From: Beroe ovata | Lineage: Eukaryota; Ctenophora; Nuda; Beroida; Beroidae | Direction of reading: 5' to 3' | Length of the DNA: 31,408 nucleotides | NCBI GenBank assembly: GCA_946803715.1 | Contig: CAMPET010000053.1 | Coordinates: 185,233 to 216,640 of the forward strand | Shown: piece by piece, positions 20,062-31,369 of the stretch | Layout of the letters: every line of letters begins with the position of its first letter | How positions within the stretch are numbered: position 1 is the stretch's first letter | Notes under the pieces: model-generated | The model's input: the letters and a program-made list of their open reading frames with translations, nothing else | Told to the model about the DNA's origin: nothing | The model's database searches: none | Translations under genes and position numbers: made by a program

Positions 20062-20119
20062 TGAGATAACTCAGTTATGATAATCTTACACTCCGAGTGT
20101 AAGGTGTACTGTTATCTCA
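20062..20119. repeat. Nested palindrome (two stacked 9-bp stems)
   Basis: The outer arms TGAGATAAC (20062-20070) and GTTATCTCA (20111-20119) are perfect inverted copies. Inside, CTTACACTC (20085-20093) and GAGTGTAAG (20095-20103) are perfect around one base. The internal loop has 14 bases on the left and 7 on the right. It could be a short fold-back element or a structured RNA. Confidence 0.6.
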
Positions 20120-22140
20120 TGTAAATGGGGAAGCTTTTCGTGAAAAAGAATAGAGCTATTAAAGCAATCATTGTGTTTTTTGCTAATGTATTGTTTCCCG
20201 TACGTGAAACCAGGACAATGGAAAGGGGAGGTCACGATGTTTCTCTAGACTCCAGGGCGCATTGATTATAAACAGTTTTCTCGAATGAATGGGGGAGAAA
20301 ACTCATTATGATGCTGAAATTTTTATAGATTCAACTGTAGACGTTCAGAGACCAAAAGGTGCCACAACCAAGCTTAGAACAAAAGGATAGGGTATCAAAG
20401 CATTCGAAAAAGCGAAAACTCTTATTAAGACCTTGAGGTGACCCTATTCTTAATTAGAGTCCGAGTTTTCAATAAAGATAAAACTGTATCATTCTTTTCC
20501 ACTCCAAGAAGACTCAAAAAACTTGAGACTTGATGTTCGAAATTGAATCATTTGGAATCGGAGATTACATCATTACATCATTACATCATTAATCGGAGAT
20601 TACATACACTTAATTCAAAAAAATTGATATGTCTAAAAATATCCCGATTTGAGATGTGGATCCGCCCAATGGGGAAGTTTCTGTAACCGTTTTAGCTTCT
20701 ATGTCACTTGCTTAGGCAGCAGTGACACATGCACTGTTCCTGTCATCGTGATATCAGGTGGTAGTCATGAGCAGCAAATGAATTATATATCATGATCAAC
20801 GCATATCACGCAATCCAGTGAACGAAAGCTGAGTTAATCTTAACTTGCACTAAGTTGGAGACAAGAAACAGCTACAGTCATCCTCAACTTAATTCCCAGT
20901 GATTGACGGTTGTTTGACGTGAATCCTGGGTGACGTCACATCATGATATACCCAAATATAACTGCCTCCACGACAGCAAGCGTGTCTCAACAACTTCCAC
21001 TTTCATTTGCACATGTTGTGATAATACAGATACTCCTGCAAGAATGATATTGATCCAATCGCATTTCTATCACCCCAAATTACTCCTACCCTATTCCAAT
21101 CATTGGGCACTGATAGAGTTCTAATGATCATCTGACATATTCTGTGTTTGATTGAACTGAATCTCTTTCATATAAGACGGTCTGCAGCTACTTCAGGTTC
21201 CTATTTCCTCTCAGAGCAGTTGTGCAATCTTTTGAGCAACGTAGCTAGAGATGGTTTGGGAAGAGTTACAAATGTGAAGTCTGTGGCGGGATAAGGGTCA
21301 CTGAGGTCACTTATGACTGATTATTTTTGACCCGTCCCAAATAATACAATGTTACAACGGAGATTAAAATTCCCTGTAATGGAGACTGTTTTGCTGAGAG
21401 TCATCCGTGAGAGTAGAATAAGGAGTGTCTCTGATGGTGAATGTTGAGATTGTCATTCCTTGAGAAAATGTATGTCGATGGTATCATTACTCCATTTCTG
21501 TCATTAGGAGAAGGTGAATTTGGATTCCTAGAATCAAGATTAGTATTTCTACGTTGAGGAATTCTCACCTTTATATTCATCGGATTATTCTGAATATTAG
21601 CCGGGATAGGGCCAAATAATTAGGCCAGAAATAAATGGAAAACATAGTAGGTATACGGCCGTGTATTCTAATTTTGGCCTCATGGGTCGTGTATGAGGAA
21701 TATCAATTTCAAATATCATGCTGTTGAATGCATGAGAGCAGTCTTTGGCTTGGCTATCTAAACTGGTAAAACCACTCTTTTATCAAAAGAACAGGAAAGT
21801 TAACCGACTCTACTGCATCCTGAACAACCTCGTCGTGTTGGAACATATTCTACTGCCACGTACCTAGGAACTTACTACTTTTCTACTTCCTCTTGTTATA
21901 TAAGTGACTCGTGCGGTCAGAAAAATGATGAACTGATAATGACAGATATAGGAGATTCTGCATCATAGTAAGTACCCTAAGTATAATTGGGTTGAACTGT
22001 TATATCGTTATGTACGGTGGTTATTTACGAGATATTGGATAGTATCTTGTAAGTAGATGTTGTATTAGAAACTTCAAACAACCTACCGGACCATGCTTAT
22101 CTCTCCTTTGCTAATTAGCAATCAGCAATGCCAATGAGTT
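20120..22140. other. Intergenic DNA; one 10-bp direct repeat
   Basis: ATTACATCAT is repeated three times at about 20564-20590 and is flanked by AATCGGAGATTACAT at 20556-20570 and 20591-20605. TGACGTCA occurs at 20931. No gene-like frame is longer than 64 codons. Confidence 0.45.
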
Positions 22141-22187
22141 GTTTACTTGTTTGTTTGTTTGTTTGTTTGTCTGTTTGTCTGTGTGTA
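22141..22187 (+). repeat. (GTTT)n microsatellite, interrupted
   Basis: TTTG units run from about 22144, becoming GTCTGTTT and then GTGTGT at the 3' end. Confidence 0.8.
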
Positions 22188-22865
22188 CCGTTACGTCTAG
22201 ATATAGCATGAGTGTTTATTTGTTTGTGAATGCGTTGTACTGTCATGAAAGCAGTCGTAGCAGTTCATAGCAACTATGGTGACTGCCGCCACTATTACAT
22301 TGTTGTGTCAAATTGACACTGTCAACGCCCTTGGCCGATGTGAAAGCTCTTTGTGCCAGTGTAAGCTATGGAAGTGTCTAAGGTCATTTGTGATATATTA
22401 TACCCACAAAGTTTGGCTGAGGATTAGCATTATGGTGTTTTTGTAAAACTTTGGCCTACTCAAACCTTAAATAAAAAAATAAACGAATGAATTATAGAGT
22501 AAGACATTCTTTGGGTTGAGAAAACATGGATTACCAGACGAGTGTTGGCCCTATCTCGCTCCAATTTCTACCAATACTGAGATCCGAAATTCGAAGAAAA
22601 TTTTTGTCCTATTTTAATGCGAATAACATGGATTCTTATGTACTTTTTCGCGCTGAATCGATTCCCGGTCGAATTTTGGCCCAATCTCGCTTCCCTGATG
22701 AGCTATCGGCCATGTGACATCAAGGCCTGCATCTGAGAAGAAACTGGAATTTTCACCCAATTCCCGATGAGCTGGCTCTGAAATTCCTTCAGATTCGAAT
22801 TCTACGTCAAAAATTAGGTCAGAAGCACTATAATTCAGCATGTCACGCGCAGAAATAATTTTGGC

Positions 22866-23099
22866 CTATTTGTGTGTCCCATTGATTTTCACGTTTTTGT
22901 AGTGTTTGCTTCCCAGGGGAGAGAAATCATCATTTGGGCGTGGTTTCACGGCTAGTATGAACTGAGCATGATCGTCAAAAGAGCTGATATTTGTAGTGTA
23001 AGAGTAGGAGAGATGATTTGGTGGAAAATTAGTGTCGTAAGTGCCGGTAAAAACTTCATTAGAGACCTTCGAAAATGAAGTAGAAAAGTGTGGAGTCAT
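22866..23099 (-). CDS. Repeat-borne ORF, unit 1 (77 codons), unknown
   Basis: ATG at 23099, stop TAG at 22866. The product has a run VKPRPNDDFSPLGSK in its C-terminal half and no signal peptide or recognised domain. Its counterpart in unit 2 (23423-23653) keeps the same ATG, length and nearly all residues. Coding is possible, for example as a domesticated or transposon-derived exon, but the ORF may survive only because the DNA segment was recently homogenised. No function is assigned. Confidence 0.2.
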   Translation of the reverse strand: MTPHFSTSFSKVSNEVFTGTYDTNFPPNHLSYSYTTNISSFDDHAQFILAVKPRPNDDFSPLGSKHYKNVKINGTHK

Positions 23100-23422
23100 T
23101 CACTTCATTTTCTACCGATACTCTGATCGGAAATTCGAACAAATTTTTTTGCTGCATTTTCATGCAAATACCATCGATTCCCATGTATTTTTGGACGCTG
23201 AATCGATTCCCGATTGAATTTTTGTCCTATCTCGCTCCCCAGAGGAGCTGTTGGTCATGTAACTTCTTATCCTACATCTGGCAAGAATATGGAATTTTCG
23301 CCGATTTCCCGATGAGCTAGCTCTTAAACTCCTCCAGATTCGAATTCTACGTCCAAAATTAGGCCAGGAACACCATTTTTCAGAATTTCTATTGAAAAAA
23401 TGCTTTAAGCCATATTTTGGTG

Positions 23423-23653
23423 TCAGTGCGTCCCATTGATTTTCGCCTTTTTGGTCTGTTTGCTTCCCAGGGGAGAGAAATCGTCATTTGGGCGTGGTTT
23501 CACGGCTAGTATGAACTGAGCATGATCGTCAATATGGCTGAGATTTGTAGTGTAAGAGTAGGAGAGATGATTTGGTGGAAAATTAGTGTCGTAAGTGCCG
23601 GTAAAAACTTCATTAGAGACCTTCAAAAATGAAGTAGAAAAGTGTGGAGTCAT
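23423..23653 (-). CDS. Repeat-borne ORF, unit 2 (76 codons), unknown
   Basis: ATG at 23653, stop TGA at 23423. It is near-identical to the frame in unit 1, with differences concentrated in a short central patch and in the last few codons, where the two copies use different stop codons. The third unit is truncated and lacks it. No recognised family. Confidence 0.2.
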   Translation of the reverse strand: MTPHFSTSFLKVSNEVFTGTYDTNFPPNHLSYSYTTNLSHIDDHAQFILAVKPRPNDDFSPLGSKQTKKAKINGTH

Positions 23654-23793
23654 TTACCTCAATTTCTACCGATACTGAGATCTGAAATTCGAAGAAAATT
23701 TTTTGCTGCATTTTCATGCAAATACCATCGATTCCCATGTATTTTTGGACGCTGAATCGATTCCTGATAGAATTTTGGCTCTATCTCGCTCCT

Positions 23794-24924
23794 GTGACTC
23801 CGAAATTCGCATTTGAATTTTAGTAGGTTGGTTCCCGATGAGCTATCCCAATGAGATTGCTGTATTGACACAAAAACACGGACTGTCAACAGATCCGGGA
23901 GAATACTGAGCTTAACCTATATCTAGACTCGTAGAACCTGGATAAAAATAGCAGGCCGAAAGTTGTGTTACCGCACGGTATAGATAATTCTTGAAACCAT
24001 CTGGTCAAAACATAATGTCGCGATAATTTCCATGCTTCCATGCACAACCGCGGGGAGTGAAATACGTTGCATATTTGACGGATATCGAGGGGAAATGATC
24101 CTCTATTCCCACCCAAAGCAACTCTGTATGCATCCGCAGCTGCTTCCCTCCTATGTTCAACATTCTCCTGCTTCCCGCCTTTTCCTCTCCTACACACAAC
24201 GTCACACTCAACTTGTACAATTTCTTTGGTACGTACATCAAGCTCTACGTTATGTAGATTTTGACACCCGTCAAAAATGTACCCGTCAACACACATCAGG
24301 ACGAAAAATATAATATATAAGGGCGTTGTCCACTCTCTTTTCTGAAGTGGTAGCAAGGTGATGATTTTACTCTAAAATAACGTAATTCCCGTGTATGATG
24401 TATTATAGATCCGGGTGTCATGCAATGGGGGGGGGGCATGGTTTGGAATGTCCACTGTCCAGCTTGCTTGATGAAGGTGCATATGCTTTCCTCGCTCCGA
24501 GGGGGTCGAGATTGAGGGTTTTTCTAAATTCCCAGATATAGCAAATCTTGTTGGGATGGTATTTGGTGTCTTGATTCTTTCTGCGTTGGATTATTGTATA
24601 GAATGACCGTAAATATAGCTCATAATATATTTTATTCGAGGAGCTTAATAACCGCAGCATCACGCTACTTCTTTATAATGCTAGAGTTCTGTCAGCGAAG
24701 CTGTAGAAATAGATCCAAATATGGCCATTTAGACAGCAAATATCCGTATATGGAGTTGTTATATTTAGAGAAAATACGAATATTTTACAAGTTGTTACCA
24801 AAATAGCTCAGGGACATTCTTTGTGTTACAGAAAAATAACATGCAGAACTCTAACTGTGATAAGACTGTGGAGTGTGGAGGAATTCACCATTGTTGATCA
24901 GATGAGGTCTTTCCCGCCAAATTG
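23794..24924. other. Intergenic DNA; overlapping frames, poly-G run
   Basis: A minus-strand frame of 156 codons (23886-24356) opens with TTG, not ATG, and is overlapped by open frames in two other registers, so it reads as a low-stop region rather than a gene. A run of nine G lies at about 24426-24434. Nothing else is recognised. Confidence 0.4.
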
Positions 24925-25046
24925 TTGACACTACTCCCTTGACACCATACTCAACAATAAACACGAATCCCCTCCGAGCTTTCCCTTGACACCACTTGCT
25001 TGACGTCACTCAACAAACGCGGCACTCTTTCCCTTGACACCACTCC
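24925..25046 (+). repeat. TTGACACCACT cluster 2 (about five units)
   Basis: Units start near 24925, 24939, 24984, 24999 (variant TTGACGTCACT) and 25034. Two are preceded by TTTCCC. Orientation matches cluster 1. Confidence 0.65.
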
Positions 25047-25190
25047 TCCTTCAATATTCGTGTATGGATAGTACACTGGTTTTGCAAGCTCCTTCTCGGC
25101 AATAATCTCCATTGTCCGATTAAAACAACAGACGCTTGTCAAATCACAGTTCCATTATTGATAAAACGTGACCCACCTATAAACTTAGCT

Positions 25191-25211
25191 TATAATATCC
25201 ATGATATTATA
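25191..25211. repeat. 9-bp palindrome with 3-base centre
   Basis: TATAATATC (25191-25199) and GATATTATA (25203-25211) are perfect inverted copies around CAT. AT-rich; no associated gene. Confidence 0.55.
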
Positions 25212-25708
25212 GCTTTGTATAGTAATAGTTATCAAAAGACGCTCTCTTAACTGCACTATTCATGTCAACATGTCTAGTGATAAATTTCAATCCATTATTC
25301 CGATCATAAAGTTTCATTTTCGAAGGGACAGACTTGAATAGCGATCAAACAATATTGTTTTTAAGGGAAAAATTTACAAAAAAATGAGATAATTTCAGCA
25401 TTTCTTAGCTGATTTATGAAAAGGATGATTTCACTTTTTCCCACGACTTCACTGCGTGTTGCGCAGACATCAGTCGTAGTTAATTACCGATGATGTGTTA
25501 ATTGGTTAATCAGTGGACTTAGATTAACGCTGTTTATACCAGATTATGGGAGGCGTTTCCGATGAAATCAGCTGGAATTAAGTCTGTCCTGACGATAATC
25601 TATATCTTGTTAGTCGTGAGAAATTCCAAATAGTTTACCTACTGAGAATAAAGAGTTGTGAGATTATACATTTCCTGAGTCTACGACTGTCCAGTGGAGA
25701 AAACATTG

Positions 25709-25750
25709 TTTGACACCAATACTAGACACAAGTTCTCTTGACACCACTTT
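25709..25750 (+). repeat. TTGACACCACT cluster 3 (two to three units)
   Basis: TTTGACACCA at about 25709, TAGACACA at about 25723 and CTTGACACCACTTTT at 25737. The consensus and orientation are those of clusters 1 and 2. Confidence 0.55.
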
Positions 25751-27974
25751 TAATGATCCGAAACCATCGACTAATCCCAAGTTTTAAACAAATTTCTGAC
25801 CATTCGGCACTCACCACATAGGTACCGTTTCTTCACTCTTCAGGGCCTAAATTAGGCCGCCTAATTCATTTACATCTCATGACTGTTAACTGCTCATGAT
25901 AAGGCCCACAAGAATTTGAAAGCTCTCAAAAGTTCTAACTCAGTTTCAGATTTCATTATTAAAAGGTATCGTCATATTGAAATGTTTCCGATAAGAATCT
26001 CAGGTGTTCAGTACAGCGACTGTACCCAGCCAGCCCGCGTGATTCCCTGTAACCTTGTTAGGTGAAACAAAACCTACAAAACAGCACCAGGGCCTTGTTA
26101 TTGGGATAAAGTTTTATAATATATCAATCATTAGCCTCAGATGGACCATCCGTGCCACAGTCTACATTCGGTACTCAACGTGATCTAATTATTCCTTATA
26201 TGGAGATAGATGTGAAAAGTGGATTCTTTCCGCCAAGAAATATATGTTCCTCCAATGACGTCACGGTTATACATTGTAAAGAGTACCTACTCTTACATTT
26301 ATAAAATTTGGGTTTGTGACGCTATTATGACGTCACCTTTCATCACAGTCATTATGAAAATTATCACCTATAATCGTGTATAACTCGCCCAAATCCATGA
26401 TAAGTGCACATACGGGAAATTTCGTGAATTCAAGAGAGAAATCGAATTATTACAATCACCGAAAAATATTTCTGCTACGTCAGTAGAATAAATGGAAATA
26501 TTCTTTGTTCGTTATAATAAGGCAGAGAATGGATGTCGGCTAGAATTCAGTGTAATGTACTTGAACAATGGCTCTGTCTTGGAGTAGATATAATTGCCCC
26601 AATTAGCAGTGATTAGATTTCAATTTTTGTCGGAGTTGAGCGAATATATTTTAGATGGTATGATCTCACCGAGTTTTACGGAGAAAAAAAAGATGTTCGA
26701 ACTTTCAACGAGACTGGTATGTCAATATTTTCATGGATTGAATGACCCTTCTTTTTATGTCCCCTAATCATTCACTTTCATATTCAACCTTCACGTGCAT
26801 AATTGGTTGTCATTATGGAGTTTTTCAGCCGAGGTTTTTCAATGATTTGATAAAACTGGGCTCATTAAAACCTATTTTAATCCTTCCAAAATAGAGGTCT
26901 ATTCCATACAGCGCACATGTGCCCGATTCAACGCACGTGCATTCCTATTCCGTGCACGTGTATGCTCATTCTTTGCGAATGCGTGATCAAGTGGTGCTTT
27001 GTTTCACTTCCCTACCAAATTACCCCCTTAACCGAAGTACCCCCTGATTTGCATAACTTGACCTCTATATTTCAACCCCATATTGACAAAAACCTGATCG
27101 ATCCCTATCTTAAACCAACGGTGAACCAACTAAGCTGTGGTAGGACTAAGTTTATCCAGATTTCTCAAATCAGTTCACGTGAAGTCTGATTTGGGACCTC
27201 ACTGGGTCCTCACTGCACGATACCTCATTGAAATCGGTCACTGTTGAACGTTATCTGGGGACAACACAGAAATCCCCAAATCACCTATACTGCAGTAGTG
27301 TATACTGCTGTGATAATGGTGATTAGCCCACACGACCCTAAACTGAAGTGTGCACGTCTTATAATGACTTAATATGACCATCAAAAATCGGAAAAACAGA
27401 ATTATCGAACTTTTTGTCCCGCCTGAAATACAAACTCAATCGTTTACCACCCCTGAACCACATCCTCATTAATCTGGCACATTCCCAGCATTCCTCTCTC
27501 TTCAAGAATGCTCGGAACTCTCTCATATATCGATGATTTCATACATTACATCCATATATCATTATTGTCTCGAGAATGAGATTCTTCCCTCCCTCCTTCC
27601 CTCGTGAGAGATTCAAATGCATTGTATTTGTGTCTCTTCTGGCAATGATCCAAGATGCAGCCTGTGCCTGATTATAGGTTTATATAGCAACAACAACAAA
27701 TAAAAATGCAGCTGGTAATGCACAGCTATCTTGAGTTACGAGATGGGATGATTCATAATGTTTTGGGTTACAAGACTCCAAGATCGGCATCATGTGACAA
27801 TTTGCTGTGATTCTATTGGTCGTATCTGCCCACAAAAACTCTCTTGATATCATCCCCATACGAAGTAGATGTATTTGGTGTTTAGTCTGATTTCTGAGTC
27901 TAATGACAGAGAGAGAAAGAAAATCTGTGCTTTACTGAGACTGCCTCGATGGAGCAAGCCATATCTCGGCCGAG
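25751..27974. other. Intergenic DNA with CRE and E-box motifs
   Basis: TGACGTCA occurs at 26256 and 26328. CACGTG occurs at about 26792, 26933, 26954 and 27175. A 90-codon + strand frame (26917-27189) has no recognised domain. No gene is called. Confidence 0.4.
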
Positions 27975-28058
27975 AACAATGAACTTTGTTTGAGTAATGA
28001 TGGACAATGTTTGCGGAATAATGAACTTAGCTTGGTGAACAATGAACTTAGCTTGAAA
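27975..28058 (+). repeat. 21-bp tandem repeat, four units
   Basis: Units of exactly 21 bases lie at 27975-27995, 27996-28016, 28017-28037 and 28038-28058, with consensus AACAATGAACTTAGCTTGGTG. Because the period is a multiple of three, the minus strand reads a seven-residue repeat (QAKFIVH, QAKFIIP, QTLSIIT, QTKFIVL) within a 73-codon frame. Confidence 0.8.
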
Positions 28059-28169
28059 ACATTCCAAGATCCGGTTCCTGAGATTTGTGAGAGATTGAGA
28101 GGAGAGCAACTCATTTATCACTTCGTGTCATTTATCACTTCATGTCATGGAACCCGTAGCGTCTCCACT

Positions 28170-28410
28170 CTCCAACACCCACTGCCTCTTTCCTCCTCTC
28201 CCTTCCTTCCTCTTCCTTCCTCTTCCCCCTCTGCAAGCTCGTTTCAGATTTCCCCGCTCCTCTCATCTCGCCCTCTTCCCCCTCTCTCTCCCCTCTCTCC
28301 CCCTCTCTACTATGCGGCACCTGGAGGCGGCAGATTATTCCCTCTTCCTACCTTTCTCCCCCTCTTCCCTCCGTGTCCGTCTCCCTTCCCCCCCCCTTCC
28401 TCCTCACTCC
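28170..28410 (+). repeat. Pyrimidine-rich (CT) tract
   Basis: About 240 bases are dominated by CCTC, CTCC and TTCC. It is responsible for Ser/Pro/Leu-rich frames on the + strand (up to 161 codons) and Glu/Gly/Arg-rich frames on the minus strand, none credible as genes. Confidence 0.75.
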
Positions 28411-30185
28411 AAGTTGTGCCCGCTCATATTCTGGTGGAGTCGGACAGTCTACTCCCAAGCATATCCAGCGCCTGAGATATGTACCCTCTGTTAAAGAGCT
28501 CCATCTCCCCATCTTGGATAAAGGCTCTTTGAATATTATGTAATTTACTGCCGTATATATTATATCATACATACATAGCGTGAACATGAAATATACATGG
28601 AGAGAACATGAAAAAAGAGCTACTTCCACTTAACATTCCCAGCTAAAGAGAGAGAGAGAGAGAGGGGGTATATTTGAGTAATACGAGCGTCCAAGGTAAT
28701 CAGTATCTTAAGCTGAGAGGAGACATTCAGATAGATCTGTCTCATTAAAGTTGGAGAGATGATGGGTTTTGGTAGAGTCTCTTTATGAATGAGCAGCTAG
28801 TGCTTATCAATGACCTGGGTAAACGTGTACAAGGTTTCATCGAGGCGTATCCTGTACAATTTATATTCCATGTGATGATGTCTGATATACCGAAAACTCT
28901 TATAGGGATTTCTCGCATGATAGTTCGAAGCTCAGACTGCGAGCGTTGAATCATGACGTTTACAAGAAATTCTTAGCTCATTCTGGTGACAAGTAAATGT
29001 GAGAGTGTCTTCATGTGCGCAATTTGAAATATCCAAATATGTTCAAAATATCCATGCTCAAACTACTGGGCAGACATGTTCAGCTGAACTTACAGTATGT
29101 CCTGAGTCATTTGCTGAATATTATGATATATCCGAGCTTTATAACATTCTTGTATCATCAACCTCCTGCATGTTATAGATAAACTATTTGAATCATAGAA
29201 GGAGCATTCAGAACAATACTTCTAAAAGTTGATCATTTTGATCTTTTTTCAGAGATCCCACTTTCACACTTCTTCATGTTATTCACAGAAAACTTAATAT
29301 TTCGCGGAAATGCTGAGACCAAGTGTTTAACTCGCACGTATATATATATATTGAGCTGAGTTATTGGATAATGAAGAAGAAAAAGAACTGAAATAGAGAT
29401 TATAATCTCTTCCAAGTATGCTGCATTATAATTCCAGATGGCGAGAAATACTGCACTTGTGCTGTATGTGATTTCATTCCGGATTGACCATTTCCATTAT
29501 TCTGCAATACAATATATAATGAGACGAGAGTCTCACAGATAAACAGTTATTATAACAGTTTGTCTCATGTTATATACACATTGGAGAGGTTCTAGGAAGT
29601 GGGCGGCCAAGTGGTCCAATGAACAGTTCCTAGAACTCATGCCATTGACCTTGTACTGTCGTTTCTCATTGTGGCCGGATCCCATGAACTGATCAGTTCC
29701 GAGAATTTCGACGTTGTCGGCAATAAACATAGCTGTTTCATTGTCCCCGTAAAATAGAGTTAACGAATGAGAGGTGTGATGGACGTTTGAAAGGGAGATG
29801 TGGTAGGAAAACAGGTGAGCGGATGTGAGAAGAGAGAACGTGGTTGCCGGTCCCATGACTGCTTAAGTGGTGTTTCTTGGAAGATATGAAGTTTGGAGGA
29901 ACTTTTGTAACGACGAAAAACTGTAGATTTAAGTAACATTTACCGTTCAATCAAATGTCATTTTATCGAAATTGTAGAGCTGTTTGTCTTCCGAGAATTG
30001 CGAAACATTTTAAAAACTTCATGATTCCCGTGGTTAGCTAGCTTTATAACTGGTGTACAGAGAATTTCCTGCTTCATTCTCGGAAATATGAACGTGTCTC
30101 AACATTCAATGTGTTGAGGTTTGAAATGTACAGGTCACTCATGTTTCGGTCACGATGATGGAAAAGGCAACCGTGAACGTGATGC
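28411..30185. other. Gene-poor stretch with an unrecognised 107-codon frame
   Basis: It contains an (AG)n run at about 28646-28664. A minus-strand ATG frame (29856-29533, 107 codons) has mixed composition but no domain, and overlaps another frame (29738-29950), so it is not called as a gene. The 14-mer GGTCCCATGACTGC occurs at about 29849 and 30467. Confidence 0.4.
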
Positions 30186-30315
30186 TTGGTGTTAAAAATG
30201 GTGTCAATACGGGGCTGTGGTGTCAGGGAATATCGGTAATGGTGTCAAGATGTCAGTGAGATGTGGTGTCAAGTGGTGTTTGTGAGGACTTAATGTTATG
30301 TGGTGTTAGGTGTTA
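30186..30315 (-). repeat. TTGACACCACT cluster 4, inverted orientation
   Basis: Read on the + strand, TGGTGTCAA/TGGTGTTAA units occur near 30187, 30199, 30218, 30240, 30275 and 30301. This is the reverse complement of clusters 1-3 and the densest example in the window. Confidence 0.65.
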
Positions 30316-31369
30316 ACCAAAACCTTTTTTCAGGGAAGCGCTGATGGCGGATAAAGCGCTTGTGGAGTCAAAAGAGGGAGGGGATTTGCCTTGACCCGAT
30401 TCTCATTCCAAGCTCATCTCAAAATCTGGTAAATGACTTATCTAAGTCTGACAAAACTTTCACCAGGTCCCATGACTGCATTTTCCACTTTTTTCCTGGT
30501 TTTTCATCAGAAATTTAAAACTTCCTTCAACTCGAGCGCGTCACATGAATGTGAACACCGGCTGTCTGGTTCAAAAATGTACCATCTTTCGAGATAAATT
30601 CCATCTTATCTCTTTGGAGACAATTTTCATGGCTAAACTCCAAGAACCACTGGCTTTTCCCCCATGATATGTACGTATTGAAACACTCACACAAATTCAA
30701 TTAGCCGACTCGAGAATTTGAGTATGTCATAATGTGATAGTGTCACGGGTTTGTGTCTTGACGATCATGTGGTTCACTCGACACCCTAGACACGCAGGGG
30801 GTCTTATATCTCCTATCACTCACATCACGAGAGAGAAAAGGGAGGACGACATTCCAAAATCTGCCACGTGTATAATGGAAGTGTGTGGTGTACCATGGGG
30901 ACCATGGTCTTTGTTGCCCGGTGTCTTATCAGTCTTGTGAGGTTCGCTATTTTATCGGGGGAATAAAATGTGACTCTCCATCTAAATTGATATTGTGACT
31001 CCTTATCTCCCTAGCGATAAGCCTGGCGATATGCCAATCGATGAAGTCATCGATAGCCAGTCACAATTTTAAAGTCCTCTTTGTATCATTGAGGTGGCAG
31101 CATAATATGAAGCATGTATGTGAAGTAGTGAAGGCGTCACTATATTTGGAAATGTGCCAACCACTTAACATGATTATCTGGAATCACTTATGATAATCGC
31201 GGAGGTGTGGGTCACGCCCCCTCCCTCTCTCTCTTTCCCTCTCTCGGCGTGTCTATCTCACTCTCTCTCTCCCACTTCCCCATTCTTCAATACAAACAAT
31301 AATGATTATTGTACCTATTGGAGCAGGAATTCACGATCATTGTTCTGATAGATGACGGAATCGCCCCTC
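30316..31369. other. Intergenic DNA and a short CT tract
   Basis: No gene-like frame exceeds 68 codons. A pyrimidine tract lies at about 31219-31280. Confidence 0.4.

Larger units (their letters stand above)
22563..23793. repeat. Tandem repeat of about 550 bp, two full and one partial unit
   Basis: Unit 1 is 22563-23105 (543 bp), unit 2 is 23106-23660 (555 bp) and unit 3 is 23661-23793 (partial). Each begins near TTTCTACC(A/G)ATACT and includes GAATCGATTCC and the phrase CTATCTCGCTCC. The last 200-odd bases of units 1 and 2 are about 97 percent identical, while the first 300 are clearly more diverged. A perfect 11-bp inverted repeat (GAAAATGAAGT at 23071-23081, ACTTCATTTTC at 23102-23112) spans the unit 1/2 boundary and is degraded at the next boundary. 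Confidence 0.85.

Noticed and set aside
23886-24356. 156-codon minus-strand frame with a hydrophobic N-terminus that looks like a signal peptide
   Set aside because: It begins with TTG, not ATG; the hydrophobic stretch is mostly before the first ATG, and two other registers are also open over the same bases.
27990-28494. 161- and 115-codon + strand frames
   Set aside because: They are long only because of the 21-bp repeat and the CT tract, giving Ser/Pro/Leu runs.
29533-29856. 107-codon minus-strand ATG frame with mixed composition
   Set aside because: No domain, paralog or splice context supports it, and another frame overlaps it. It is kept only as a low-probability candidate.
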